Shown: positions 1 through 9,905, counted from the first letter of the stretch. The stretch: DNA of 60,127 bases from Limnohabitans sp. Rim28 (GCF_000293865.2 NZ_ALKN02000015.1:1-60127); one strand, 5' to 3'. Program-made: numbers and translations. Notes: generated by a model not told the origin, from the sequence alone.

Positions 1-6
1 AGCACG

Positions 7-105
7 TTAGACCTTGGCGCCGAGCCTTGCCAGTTCGCGGGCCGTGGCTTCACCGAGACCAGAGCCTCCGCCGGTGACCAGTGCGGCTTGTCCTTGGATG
101 TTCAT
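7..105 (-). pseudogene. N-terminal stub of a short-chain dehydrogenase, ended by an early stop
   Basis: Reading leftward from an ATG at 105, with AAGGA 8 bases upstream, gives 32 residues and then TAA at 7-9. The peptide carries the Rossmann signature TGGGSGLG of SDR enzymes, which are normally about 250 residues. It resembles 3-hydroxyacyl-CoA dehydrogenases of the HSD17B10 type, which would suit the thiolase and crotonase upstream in the same operon. If the T just after the GTC codon is removed, the frame continues as K-V-N-V-L, as expected after the first SDR beta strand, so a one-base insertion is the simplest explanation. It could be a real pseudogene or an error near the edge of the window. 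Confidence 0.7.
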
Positions 106-138
106 GTCAGTTCCTTTTGTAGATGTTGTTCTTTTTTT

Positions 139-212
139 GTAGGAGCCCACCCTGTGGGCGATGGTTTTTTAGGGCGTGTGCCACGCCCATCGCCCACGGG
201 GTGGGCTCCTAC
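139..212. repeat. REP-like inverted pair starting with GTAG
   Basis: A 24-base unit at 139-162 begins GTAGGAGC and contains the small palindrome GCCCAC..GTGGGC. Its inverted copy lies at 189-212 with one mismatch, separated by 26 bases. The layout (GTAG head, internal stem, two copies facing each other) matches REP doublets of Pseudomonas and Xanthomonas. It sits between the thiolase stop and the SDR start, and related copies occur at 1502-1573 and 49575-49598. Confidence 0.85.
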
Positions 213-219
213 ATGGGGG

Positions 220-1482
<1,263 letters not shown>

Positions 1483-1501
1483 GGTTTTCTTTCTATGTTG
1501 T

Positions 1502-1573
1502 GTAGGAGCCCACCCCGTGGGCGATCCCCTTCGGTTTGTCCAGCGGCTAATCGCCCACAGGATGGGCTCCTAC
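1502..1573. repeat. Second REP-like inverted pair
   Basis: The unit at 1502-1525 is the same GTAGGAGC-headed 24-mer as at 139-162, and its inverted partner is at 1550-1573 with two mismatches. It fills the gap between the feruloyl-CoA synthase stop and the thiolase start, the equivalent place to the first doublet one gene downstream. Transcribed, each doublet folds into a long hairpin that could slow exonuclease decay or set different mRNA levels along the operon. Confidence 0.85.
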
Positions 1574-1580
1574 ATGGGAG

Positions 1581-3431
1581 TCATTGGGGTTTGAGGATGT
1601 TGGGCAAGCCATCTGCGTGCAAAGCGGCCACTTGGTCGGCACGGTGCGCCAGCACCGAGCGCTGGTTGATCGAGCCTTTGTCGGTGATCTCGCCTTTGTC
1701 GATGGTGGGTGGCTCACTCAGCAGGCAAAGGCGGGCAATGCGGTTGGCGCTGCCCGTGGCGGTTTGCGCCAGTTCATTGACGATGGCTTGAAACTTGGCC
1801 AGCACGGCAGGTGATGCCAGCACATCGGCCAAAGGGGCCCCGGCGGGCAAGTCGCACAAACTGCGCACGGCGGGAGTTGGGAAGATCATGGCACCGACTT
1901 CTTTCAGGTTGATGCCTGTCAGGACTGCATCTTGGATGAAGGGCGCGCCCAAAGAGATGATCTTGGCCCGAAGAGGGCCCACGCTGACGAATGTGCCCGT
2001 GGCCAGCTTGAAGTCTTCGGCAATCCGGCCGTCAAATTTCAAACCCAAGTGTGGGTTGGTTTCGTCGATCCATTGGACGGCATCGCCGGTTTTGAAGAAC
2101 CCTTCTTCGTCAAAAGCGTCGGCGGTCTCTTGCGGTGCGCGCCAATAACCGGGTGTGACGTTGGGGCCGCGGTAGCGCACCTCGGTCTTGCCTTGCATGT
2201 CCACCAGTTTGAGTTCCATGCCCGGGGTGGGCACGCCCAAATCACCCGCCTTGACGTTGGGGTTGGTGACAAAAATACCAAATGGACCCGATTCGGTCAT
2301 GCCCAAACCCGTGGTCATCACAATCCGCTCACCCACTTCTCGCTCTTGTGATTCGTACAGGCTGTCCCAAATCGGTTGAGCCAATGCCGCCCCGGCATAG
2401 AAAAACATTTGCACCCGCGAGAGCAAGGTTTTGCGCAGCGCGTCGTCGGTTTTCATGGCGCTGGCAATGGCGTCGAAACCCGTCGGCACATTGAAGTAAA
2501 CCGTGGGGGCAATTTCGCGCAGATTGCGCAGAGTCTCTGGGATGAGGGCCGGTGTGGGCTTGCCATCGTCGATGTACAAGGTGCCGCCATGGAACACCGT
2601 CATGCCAAAGTTGTGGTTACCGCCAAAGGTGTGATTCCACGGCAGCCAGTCCACCAGCACCAGCTCCGTGTCGGCCAAAACGGGCATGGATTGAGCCATT
2701 TGCTTTTGGTTGGAACACCACAGTCTTTGTGTGTTGATCACAGCCTTGGGCAGCTTGGTCGATCCGCTGGTGAACAAAAATTTAACAATGGTGTCCGGTC
2801 CGGTGGCTGCAATCGCAGCGTCTACTTGCGCGGTGGCCGGTGTGTCGCACAAGCTGTCAAATGAGGTGGTGTTGTGGCCAGGCACCGTGCCTTGTGCCAT
2901 GACCACTTCCATGTCAGGGCTGACCGTTGCGGCGATGGCTTTGGCGTAGCGTTCATCCGACGCAAACACCAAGCCCGGTGTGACGGTGCGCAGCACATGC
3001 TTGAGTTTGTCGTAATCAACACTGACCAAGGAGTAGGGCGGGGAAGTCGGCACAAAAGGCACGCCGGCCAGCATGCAACCCAAAGCCAACAGCGCGTGTT
3101 CCAGGCTGTTCTCGCTCAGGATGACGACGGGCCGTTCGGTGTTCAAGCCTCGGTTGATCAGACTTTGCGCAATGTTGCGTGCGGTGTGCCAAGCCTGTCC
3201 GTAGGTCAGGTGTTTCCAGTCGCCCCAGGTGCCATCGGCTTGCGGGACACGCCGCGCCATGAAGGTGTGCTGTGGCTTGACTTGCGCCCAATGCTGCAGC
3301 CGGTCGGTCAACCGGTCGGGGTAATCTTGCAGCGCTTGGTCGGCTTGGACGTATCGGGTGCCTGGGGCGCCGTCTTTGAGGGCCACGCGCGTGACGCCAA
3401 ATTTCAGGGGGCGGAATTGAATGTCGCTCAT
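1581..3431 (-). CDS. fcs: Feruloyl-CoA synthase (AMP-forming acyl-CoA ligase)
   Basis: This 616-residue adenylate-forming enzyme matches the length of Fcs proteins. It has the P-loop FTSGSTKLPKA (about 220-230), the A5-type motif GLGMTESGPF (about 375-385) and a later GYWRAPQET stretch. It would activate ferulate, p-coumarate or caffeate to the CoA thioester with ATP. The N-terminus (MSDIQFRPLKFG) follows the opening seen in feruloyl-CoA synthases rather than in short 4-coumarate ligases, which supports the name. The crotonase lies 30 bases upstream and the thiolase downstream, in one orientation. With no search available, exact specificity remains inference. Confidence 0.85.
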   Translation of the reverse strand: MSDIQFRPLKFGVTRVALKDGAPGTRYVQADQALQDYPDRLTDRLQHWAQVKPQHTFMARRVPQADGTWGDWKHLTYGQAWHTARNIAQSLINRGLNTERPVVILSENSLEHALLALGCMLAGVPFVPTSPPYSLVSVDYDKLKHVLRTVTPGLVFASDERYAKAIAATVSPDMEVVMAQGTVPGHNTTSFDSLCDTPATAQVDAAIAATGPDTIVKFLFTSGSTKLPKAVINTQRLWCSNQKQMAQSMPVLADTELVLVDWLPWNHTFGGNHNFGMTVFHGGTLYIDDGKPTPALIPETLRNLREIAPTVYFNVPTGFDAIASAMKTDDALRKTLLSRVQMFFYAGAALAQPIWDSLYESQEREVGERIVMTTGLGMTESGPFGIFVTNPNVKAGDLGVPTPGMELKLVDMQGKTEVRYRGPNVTPGYWRAPQETADAFDEEGFFKTGDAVQWIDETNPHLGLKFDGRIAEDFKLATGTFVSVGPLRAKIISLGAPFIQDAVLTGINLKEVGAMIFPTPAVRSLCDLPAGAPLADVLASPAVLAKFQAIVNELAQTATGSANRIARLCLLSEPPTIDKGEITDKGSINQRSVLAHRADQVAALHADGLPNILKPQ

Positions 3432-3461
3432 GGAGTCAGTGCCTCGGTTGGGGCTGGGTGT

Positions 3462-4280
3462 TCAGCTTTTTTGGACCTTGGCCGCTTTGCCTTCGAGGAA
3501 GGCACGCACGCGGGCTTTGGCCTCGGGTGCCGCTTGGGCGATCGAGGCCATCAGGGCTTCTGTGAACAGACCGTGGTCAGCGGGTTGTTCGGCAATGCGC
3601 GGCATGGCATGCGTGAGCGCAAAATTGGTCAAAGGCGCGTTGGTGGCGATGCGTGTCGCCAGCTCAATGGCTTTGCTCAAAGCCGAGCCTGTGGGCACCC
3701 GGTATTGCGCAAAACCCACACGTTCGCCCTCTTGCGCGTCGTACACGCGGCCTGTCAGCATCATGTCGACCATGCGCGCTGTGCCAATGAGTTTGGGCAC
3801 GCGCACCGAGCCACCGCCACCCACAAAAATGCCGCGGGTGCCTTCTGGCAAAGCGTAAAAAGTGCTGTCGTCGGCGACGCGGATGTGGCTGGCGCTGGCC
3901 AGCTCCAGCCCACCGCCCACCACCGCGCCGTGCAGGGCGGCGACCACCGGCACCCGGCCTTGTTCGACGGCATTCAGGGCCACGTGCCATCCGCGCGAAT
4001 GGTGAATGCCTTCACCTGCATCGCGCTCTTTGAGCTCCGACAGATCGAGCCCTGCGCAAAAATGATCGCCTTCACCGTGGATGACTGCTGCACGGGCTTG
4101 GGCAGGTAAATTTTGAAACACGTCGCGCAGCGCTTCGATGAGGCCGTCGTTCAGCGCGTTGCGCTTGGCTGGACGGCACAAACGCACCACCGCCACAGCC
4201 CCTTGCATGTCCAAGGCCACGCCGTTGGCTGCCGCACGTTCAAGGATGGGGTTGGGCGCGAGAGAGGGAGAAAGGGTCAT
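3462..4280 (-). CDS. Enoyl-CoA hydratase/isomerase family protein (crotonase)
   Basis: This 272-residue crotonase-fold protein has both oxyanion-hole segments, HFCAGLDLSEL and HGAVVGGGLELA, and a glutamate in the expected region (LPEGTRGI). It opens the operon that continues with feruloyl-CoA synthase and thiolase. The sequence differs from the feruloyl-CoA hydratase/lyase (Ech) family, which makes vanillin by retro-aldol cleavage. With a thiolase and an SDR in the same operon, a beta-oxidation style hydration of the cinnamoyl-CoA double bond is the better reading. An Ech-like activity is not excluded. Confidence 0.85.
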   Translation of the reverse strand: MTLSPSLAPNPILERAAANGVALDMQGAVAVVRLCRPAKRNALNDGLIEALRDVFQNLPAQARAAVIHGEGDHFCAGLDLSELKERDAGEGIHHSRGWHVALNAVEQGRVPVVAALHGAVVGGGLELASASHIRVADDSTFYALPEGTRGIFVGGGGSVRVPKLIGTARMVDMMLTGRVYDAQEGERVGFAQYRVPTGSALSKAIELATRIATNAPLTNFALTHAMPRIAEQPADHGLFTEALMASIAQAAPEAKARVRAFLEGKAAKVQKS

Positions 4281-4327
4281 TCATGGCTCCAAGGAGGGCT
4301 TGGCGTAAAGGCCAATAAGGTTATTCT

Positions 4328-4338
4328 TGATAATCATA
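4328..4338 (-). promoter_or_regulatory. Possible promoter and small palindrome before the ferulate operon
   Basis: The 85-base gap between the MATE stop and the crotonase ATG is AT-rich. On the minus strand TATGAT (4338-4333) resembles a -10 box, and it overlaps the 9-base palindrome TGATAATCA at 4328-4336. I see no convincing -35. A MarR-type operator is possible but weakly supported. Confidence 0.3.
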
Positions 4339-4365
4339 TTGTCCCCACATGAGTGGCGGTTGAAT

Positions 4366-5733
4366 CTAGGTGATTTCCCTTGGTTTTGAACCCCAAGGGG
4401 TGAGCCAAATCGCTGCGGCGGTCAGGACGCCGTAGGCCACCATGGCCACGGCCACCAGCATGTAAAAGTGGCTGGCGGTGCCTTGGTTTTGTGCCAAAAC
4501 ATAGCCAACACCGGCCACCAACACCAGCCGTGCCGTGCCCGCCAACACGGGGCCTATGACTTGCCCTGCCCCTTGAGACGCAAAGTACAAGGTCAAGCCC
4601 AAGCCAAAAAAGGGAAAAGCGGGGCCGGCGGTCACCAAGTATTGCCGTGCAAAGCTCAGCACCGCCTCGTCTTGGGTGAACATGCGGGCCCACAGGTCGG
4701 GTGCGAATGTGACCACGGCGCCGATCAATCCCAAATTGAAGGCCGATACACCGCCTGCCGTCCAGGCGACCCGCCGTGCGCGGTCCACCAGGCCAGCGCC
4801 CATGGCCATGCCCACCATGGGAACAGCCGCCACGCCGATGCCAAATGCGATCGGGATCAATAAAAACTCCAAGCGCTGCCCAATGCCGTAACCGGCCAGG
4901 GCTTCGGTGCCTTGTTGCGCCAACAGACCCGTGAAAACCAAGATGGCCAATACCGATTGAACCGGCGACAAGCAGGCGACGGCACCGACTTTGAGGATGT
5001 CGGAAAACATGTTTTTTTGCAGCGCAAACCGCTGCACTTTCAACTGCAAGCGGCCTTGCCCTTGCACCAGATAAACCCAAAAATAGGCCACGCCAGCCGC
5101 ACTGGCGATCAGGTGTCCCCAAGCCAAACCCACCATGCCCATGGCGGGAAAAGGCCCTGCGCCCAAAGCCAAGACGCCGCTCAACACGATTTGCAGTCCG
5201 GCTGTTGCCACCAAGATCACCGATGGGGTCTTCATGTTGCCAGTGCCGCGTAAAACCGAGGCCAGTGTGTTGAGCAACCAAACCAAAACAGCCCCTGAGA
5301 ACAAGACCTGGCCATATTGAGTCGCCTCTCGCAGGACCTCTCCTTGCCCGCCAAGCAGGGCATAAAAGTGAGGCCCACCCCACACAAAAATCAGGCTGTA
5401 CAAGACACCCGCGCTCAGACCAATCACCAGGGCATGCTGCAGCAAGGAGTGGGCCCGAACCAGGTTGCCTGCGCCCAAGGCTCGGCTGATGGCCGCCGAC
5501 ACGCCGCCGCCCATGGCGCCCGCAGACAGCATCTGCGTGAGCATGGCAAACGGAAAGACCAAAGCCATGGCCGCCAAGGGTGCTGTGCCCAGTTGCCCCA
5601 CAAAATAAATCTCGGCCACGCCCACCAGCACCGACATGGTCATGGCCAGCACATTGGGCGCAGCCATGCGCAACAAAGTGGGCAAGATGGGGGCGGTCAA
5701 CAGCCGCTGCAAATCGGGGTGTGCCCCGCTCAC
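4366..5733 (-). CDS. MATE family efflux transporter
   Basis: From the chosen start the protein is 455 residues with about twelve hydrophobic segments, the standard MATE size. It opens with the typical N-terminus (LLRMAAPNVLAMTMSVLVG). MATE pumps export cationic drugs or metabolites in exchange for Na+ or H+. The start is set at GTG 5733 because it overlaps the stop of the upstream gene as GTGA, a translational-coupling junction. A longer reading to 5877 only adds a proline- and glycine-rich tail that is a shadow of that gene. It is the last gene of a four-gene operon with ChrA and two unknown proteins. Confidence 0.85.
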   Translation of the reverse strand: MSGAHPDLQRLLTAPILPTLLRMAAPNVLAMTMSVLVGVAEIYFVGQLGTAPLAAMALVFPFAMLTQMLSAGAMGGGVSAAISRALGAGNLVRAHSLLQHALVIGLSAGVLYSLIFVWGGPHFYALLGGQGEVLREATQYGQVLFSGAVLVWLLNTLASVLRGTGNMKTPSVILVATAGLQIVLSGVLALGAGPFPAMGMVGLAWGHLIASAAGVAYFWVYLVQGQGRLQLKVQRFALQKNMFSDILKVGAVACLSPVQSVLAILVFTGLLAQQGTEALAGYGIGQRLEFLLIPIAFGIGVAAVPMVGMAMGAGLVDRARRVAWTAGGVSAFNLGLIGAVVTFAPDLWARMFTQDEAVLSFARQYLVTAGPAFPFFGLGLTLYFASQGAGQVIGPVLAGTARLVLVAGVGYVLAQNQGTASHFYMLVAVAMVAYGVLTAAAIWLTPWGSKPREIT

Positions 5734-6077
5734 AGTCCAGACCCCTGCGGCGCTGAGACGGGTGTTTGCAACAGCAGGTCCATGGGCCAATGGAGCAGTT
5801 CGGCCAAGCGGCACACCACCCAGCGCGCCTCCAGGGGCGTGACCACGGCAGGCGAGGTCAATAAACCGGTTTCGCATTGCTGCAACACCAAATCTTCGGT
5901 GATGCCCAAGGTGAACTGCAGGTTGGCGGCTTTTTCAGTCAGCAAGTTGGCCAAGTCTTCGCACAACTCATAGCGCCCAGCCAGGTCGCGCTGCCCCAAT
6001 GTGGGTTTGATTTTGCCGGGTGGCACATACAAGGCCATGAAAGAGGGCGGGATGTCGATCTGGAATTCGTCGGTCAT
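5730..6077 (-). CDS. Conserved-looking 115-residue protein of unknown function
   Basis: This small soluble protein has no signal peptide or membrane segment. It starts MTDEFQIDIPPSFMALYVPP and is rich in Leu and Glu, mostly helical in character. It lies 9 bases downstream of chrA, and its stop overlaps the GTG of the MATE gene, so its synthesis is tied to both transporters. I do not recognise a catalytic motif. I have an uncertain memory of similar proteins in Comamonadaceae annotated as chaperone-like, and do not rely on it. Confidence 0.7.
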   Translation of the reverse strand: MTDEFQIDIPPSFMALYVPPGKIKPTLGQRDLAGRYELCEDLANLLTEKAANLQFTLGITEDLVLQQCETGLLTSPAVVTPLEARWVVCRLAELLHWPMDLLLQTPVSAPQGSGL

Positions 6078-6086
6078 GCAGGTGCG

Positions 6087-7466
6087 TTAAGTGAAAAACG
6101 GGCGCATCAAGCCCAAAGCTGTGCAAACACCCAAAACAGTGACCACGCCCATTTGGCGCTTGATCAACAGCCAGGTGGCCAATGCCGTCAGGGCCATGGC
6201 CGCCAGATCTGGGAGCATGTGCCAGCCGCCGGGCAGCCAGGTTTGCCTTGCAAAAACGCCAGCCAATTGAACGATCACACCGATCACAGCCGCCATGATG
6301 CCCTGCAGTGGCCCAGCCAGCGAGGGCATGTGGCGGGTCGATTCGACCAGAGGGCCACCCGCCAAAATAAAGACAAATGAAGGCAAAAAAGTGAACCAGG
6401 TCACCACGCAGGCGGCCACCACGCCGCCCAGCACCGGGTGGCCGAGCAGGGCTTGGCTGTGTCCGCCCAAAAAGCCCACAAAGGCCACCACCATGATCAA
6501 AGGCCCGGGTGTGCTTTCGCCCAAGGCCAGGCCATCCATCATTTGCGGTGCGGTCAACCAACCGTACTGGTCGACAGCCGCTTGCGTCACATAAGGCAAA
6601 ACCGCGTAAGCGCCGCCAAAGGTGAGCACAGCCGCTTTTGTAAAAAAACCACCCATTTGCGTCAAGGCGTGACCCAGCCCCAACAGCAGCGCGAGCAGCC
6701 CCAAGCTCAGTGCCCACAAACCCAGCCCCAAGCCCAAGGCGCGCAGCAAACGGGGGAGGCTGAAGCGGGTGTGGGCGGGTTGCGGCGTCTCATCGTTCAG
6801 CCAAGTCATGCGGCTGTCGGGGTCTGCATGGGGTGCGGCTTGAGGCGACCCATGGGGCTGAGCGCTCGATGGCGCAGGCCTTGGCGAAAGCGGCCCATCC
6901 GTGCGGGTCATGTAAAACCCAGCCGCTGCTGCGCCCAAAATGATCCAAGGAAAAGGCAGCCCCCACAGCATGCCCAGCAAAGACAAGGCCGCTACCCCCC
7001 ACAACCAGCGCGCTTTCAAGGTGCGCAGCCCCAAGCGGTAGGCCGCATGCACAACCAGTGCGGTCACCGCAGGCTTCAGGCCCCACAGCAAGGCCTGACC
7101 CCAAGGGTGACTGCCCCAAGCGGTGTAAGCCCAGCTCAGCAGCACCAACAACACCAAAGAGGGCAGCACAAACAAGGCACCTGCGGCAAGACCGCCGCGC
7201 GTGCCGTGCATCAACCAACCGGTGTAGGTGGCCAATTGCTGCGCCTCAGGGCCAGGCAGCAGCATGCAGTAATTCAGGGCGTGCAGGTAGCGTTTTTCAG
7301 AGATCCACCTGCGGCGCACCACCAGTTCCTCATGCATCAGGGCGATTTGTGCGGCAGGTCCGCCAAAACTCACGCAGCCCAGCCAAAACCAAAACCTCAA
7401 AGCCTGCCTGAAGCTGACCGGCGCCGTGGCCCCAGTGGGGTCTGGGTGAGGCCCTGCAGTGCTCAT
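6087..7466 (-). CDS. chrA: Chromate transporter, CHR family (long form)
   Basis: This 459-residue membrane protein has the two-domain layout of long CHR proteins. The N-terminal half carries FGGPAAQIALMHEEL and the C-terminal half the matching FGGAYAVLPYV; both also show the LPGPEAQQLA/STPGPL type motif. Family members export chromate, though many homologues act on other oxyanions. The start is ATG 7466, which overlaps the upstream stop as ATGA. A linker between the halves (about residues 200-235) is Pro/Ser/His-rich and predicted unstructured. Confidence 0.9.
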   Translation of the reverse strand: MSTAGPHPDPTGATAPVSFRQALRFWFWLGCVSFGGPAAQIALMHEELVVRRRWISEKRYLHALNYCMLLPGPEAQQLATYTGWLMHGTRGGLAAGALFVLPSLVLLVLLSWAYTAWGSHPWGQALLWGLKPAVTALVVHAAYRLGLRTLKARWLWGVAALSLLGMLWGLPFPWIILGAAAAGFYMTRTDGPLSPRPAPSSAQPHGSPQAAPHADPDSRMTWLNDETPQPAHTRFSLPRLLRALGLGLGLWALSLGLLALLLGLGHALTQMGGFFTKAAVLTFGGAYAVLPYVTQAAVDQYGWLTAPQMMDGLALGESTPGPLIMVVAFVGFLGGHSQALLGHPVLGGVVAACVVTWFTFLPSFVFILAGGPLVESTRHMPSLAGPLQGIMAAVIGVIVQLAGVFARQTWLPGGWHMLPDLAAMALTALATWLLIKRQMGVVTVLGVCTALGLMRPFFT

Positions 7467-7843
7467 GCCAGATCGAACTGTTCGCAAAATGCTTGGACAA
7501 AAGCTGGCGTGCCGCTGAGGGTCAGGCTGAGCGCCATGTGTTGGTCGGCCTGGGGCTGAGGCATCAGGCTCAGCTGGCCGGTGCTGGGCACAAAGCGGGG
7601 GGCGACCACCTGCGGTGCTTGGCCTTCGGGCAGCAAGGTGATCTGAAGGTCAAAGTCCCAGTTGGCGCCATTTTCCAGGGGGCCTGGGCCTTGGGTGTCA
7701 AAACTGTGGGCCCAGACCAAGACCTGAACGACCTCTTGAAGCAAAGCGGGGTTGAACGCAGGAGCCGGTTGTGCCAAAGCATCCCAACAGACCACCCCCT
7801 CGGCGTCGTCACTGCAGTCAAAGTCCAGCAATTGCAAATTCAT
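7463..7843 (-). CDS. 126-residue protein of unknown function heading the chrA-MATE operon
   Basis: This acidic, soluble-looking protein starts MNLQLLDFDCSDDAEG and has no signal peptide or membrane segment. I do not recognise the family. Its stop overlaps the start of chrA (ATGA), and it is the first gene of the operon, so the promoter should lie in the 226-base gap to its right that it shares with the divergent GntR-type regulator. Confidence 0.65.
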   Translation of the reverse strand: MNLQLLDFDCSDDAEGVVCWDALAQPAPAFNPALLQEVVQVLVWAHSFDTQGPGPLENGANWDFDLQITLLPEGQAPQVVAPRFVPSTGQLSLMPQPQADQHMALSLTLSGTPAFVQAFCEQFDLA

Positions 7844-7976
7844 GTCGGCTCACTCCTTGTGGGCCTGATTGTCACCGCCTTGCGCCTCGTTGATGGGCAT
7901 GGAGACGGGTTTGATGCAGCTTTTTATCAAGGACATCATGCGGAACTCGGCATTTTTGGGATACAAAGATGCGGTT

Positions 7977-8028
7977 TTGGATGGGTTTTTGGCCGAAAAT
8001 AGAATCATTGAAGTTTTTTTTGTATACA
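7977..8028 (+). promoter_or_regulatory. Promoter and palindromic operator of the GntR-vanA operon
   Basis: TTGGAT (7977-7982) and TAGAAT (8000-8005) are separated by 17 bases and make a good sigma-70 promoter. About ten bases past the expected transcription start lies the perfect palindrome TGTATACA (8021-8028) in an AT-rich setting, the kind of site FCD-type GntR repressors bind. Because the regulator is the first gene transcribed, autorepression is the simplest model. The rest of the 226-base gap holds no gene that I can support. Confidence 0.55.
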
Positions 8029-8069
8029 TTGAGGGGTTGAGCCCAACCCATTTGGTTTTTTTGAACAGC

Positions 8070-8849
8070 ATGCACGCCATCTCTCACACGGCCACGCTAG
8101 ACCCTGCCATTCATGGGTCGGAGGAAGGCGGCTCTCAAGCCGTCAAGGCCCAACAGCGCCTGCGAGAACTGATTTTGGCGGGCGACTTGTCTGCGGGCAC
8201 CCGCATCACCGAGTTGGCCATGGTTGAGCGCTTGGGCATGTCGCGCACGCCGATCCGCGCGGCCTTGATGCGTTTGGGCCAAGAGGGTTTGCTGTTGGCT
8301 TTGCCCCACGGGGGCTATGCGGTGCGAACATTTTCCGAGGGTGAAGTGGCCGATGCCATCGAACTGCGCGGCACGCTGGAAGGCTTGGCGGCTCGTTTGG
8401 CTGCGGAGCGTGGCGTGGCCCCGGTCTTGCTCAGTGAAGCGGGTGCCTGCTTGGACCAAATTGATGAGCTCTTGCGTGAAGGCGGTTTGGACGACGAGGC
8501 CTTTTCGGGCTATGTGCGCTTGAATGCGCAATTTCACAAGCTCTTGTCGGACATGGCCGACAGCAGCGTGTTGGCGCGGGAGATCGAGCGGGCTTGCAGC
8601 TGGCCTTTCGCATCGCCTTCTGGTTTTGTCGGTGTTCAGGCCCACAAGCCAGGTGCACGCGATACCTTGGTGGTGGCTCAGCACCAGCACCGGCAAGTGC
8701 TTCAAGCGATTGCGCAGCGCGAGGCCGGGCGCGCCGAAGCCTTGGTGCGCGAACACTCGCGCATCGCCCGTCAACACCTGAGTCTGGCCCTCCAAAATCC
8801 ACAACACGCGGCCACGCCGGGTGTTCAACTCATTCGAAAAAAGGGGTAA
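8070..8849 (+). CDS. GntR family transcriptional regulator, FadR/FCD subfamily (VanR-like)
   Basis: This 260-residue regulator has an N-terminal winged helix (about residues 28-90, with ITELAMVERLGMSRTPIR as the recognition region) and a C-terminal helical FCD ligand domain. The start at 8070 is chosen because the preceding residues look like translated promoter DNA. It is transcribed with the vanillate demethylase gene three bases downstream, so it is probably the vanillate- or protocatechuate-responsive repressor of that pathway (VanR role, inferred). A TGTATACA operator sits in its own promoter. Confidence 0.82.
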   Translation: MHAISHTATLDPAIHGSEEGGSQAVKAQQRLRELILAGDLSAGTRITELAMVERLGMSRTPIRAALMRLGQEGLLLALPHGGYAVRTFSEGEVADAIELRGTLEGLAARLAAERGVAPVLLSEAGACLDQIDELLREGGLDDEAFSGYVRLNAQFHKLLSDMADSSVLAREIERACSWPFASPSGFVGVQAHKPGARDTLVVAQHQHRQVLQAIAQREAGRAEALVREHSRIARQHLSLALQNPQHAATPGVQLIRKKG

Positions 8850-8852
8850 TGC

Positions 8853-9905
8853 ATGTTCATCAAAAACACTTGGTATGTGGCCTGCACCGAGGCCGAACTC
8901 GAGGGCATGGGCACCCGGCCTTTGGGACGCACCATCTGCAACGAGAAGATGGTTTTTTTCAAAGGCCCGGACGGCCGAGTTGCCGCGGTCGAAGATTTTT
9001 GCCCGCACCGCGGCGCACCTTTGTCGCTGGGCAAAGTGTGCGACGGCAAGCTGGTGTGCGGCTACCACGGCCTGGAGATGGGCTGCGAAGGCAAAACCGT
9101 GCACATGCCGGGTCAGCGCGTGCGCGGTTTTCCGGCCATCAAGGCGTATGCCGTGACCCAGCGCTATGGCTTTGTCTGGGTCTGGCCAGGTGACCCCTCC
9201 AAGGCCGATGTGGCCCAAATGCCGGTGTTCGAGTTCTTTGACAACCCGGCATGGGCTTATGGCGGCGGGCTGTACCACGTCAAGGCCGATTACCGCCTGA
9301 TGGTCGACAACCTGATGGACTTGACACACGAGACCTATGTGCACGCCAACAGCATCGGCCAGCCCGAAATCGACGAAACGCCTTGCGAAACCAAGGTGGA
9401 GGGCGACCAGGTCATCCTGCAGCGCCACATGCAAGGCATTCAAGCCCCGCCGTTTTGGCAAATGGCCATGAGCGCTAACGGGCTGGACCCGCAGGCCAAG
9501 GTCGACCGCTGGCAAATTTGCCGCTTCACGCCACCGACCCACATCATGATCGACGTGGGTGTGGCCCTGGCGGGCAAAGGCGGCTTTGACGCTGCGCCCG
9601 AGCACAAGGCCTACAGCGTGGTGGTGGACTTCATCACACCCGAGACCGAAACTTCGCATTGGTACCACTGGGGCATGGCACGTCAGTTCAAGCCGCACGA
9701 TGCTGAGCTGACGGACAAAATCCGCGCAGGGCAGGGCGGCATCTTCAACGAAGACATGGAGATGTTGCAATTGCAACAAGCCAACATCAACCAGTGGCCT
9801 GACCGCAAACTGCTCATGCTGAACATCGATTCGGGCGGCGTGCAGTCGCGCCGCATCATTGACCGCATGCTGGCAGCCGAGCAGGCCCAGGGAGAAACCG
9901 CATGA
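8853..9905 (+). CDS. vanA: Rieske non-heme iron oxygenase, vanillate O-demethylase type
   Basis: This 350-residue oxygenase has a Rieske [2Fe-2S] site (Cys50, His52 in CPHRG; Cys69, His72 in CGYHG). It also has the mononuclear iron site in DLTHETYVH (Asp156, His159, His164). This length and motif spacing fit VanA, which removes the methyl group of vanillate as formaldehyde to give protocatechuate. Context supports that: a ferulate operon is on one side and the complete protocatechuate 4,5-cleavage operon on the other. A related aromatic O-demethylase or dicamba-like substrate is the main alternative. Its stop overlaps the ferredoxin start. Confidence 0.85.
   Translation: MFIKNTWYVACTEAELEGMGTRPLGRTICNEKMVFFKGPDGRVAAVEDFCPHRGAPLSLGKVCDGKLVCGYHGLEMGCEGKTVHMPGQRVRGFPAIKAYAVTQRYGFVWVWPGDPSKADVAQMPVFEFFDNPAWAYGGGLYHVKADYRLMVDNLMDLTHETYVHANSIGQPEIDETPCETKVEGDQVILQRHMQGIQAPPFWQMAMSANGLDPQAKVDRWQICRFTPPTHIMIDVGVALAGKGGFDAAPEHKAYSVVVDFITPETETSHWYHWGMARQFKPHDAELTDKIRAGQGGIFNEDMEMLQLQQANINQWPDRKLLMLNIDSGGVQSRRIIDRMLAAEQAQGETA

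Noticed and set aside
5734..5877. 48-residue N-terminal extension of the MATE protein
   Set aside because: It overlaps the upstream coding gene in another frame; the GTGA junction at 5730-5733 gives a normal MATE length.
8097..9779. 560-codon minus-strand frame over the GntR and vanA genes
   Set aside because: It is antisense to two genes with clear domain motifs and shows no motif of its own.
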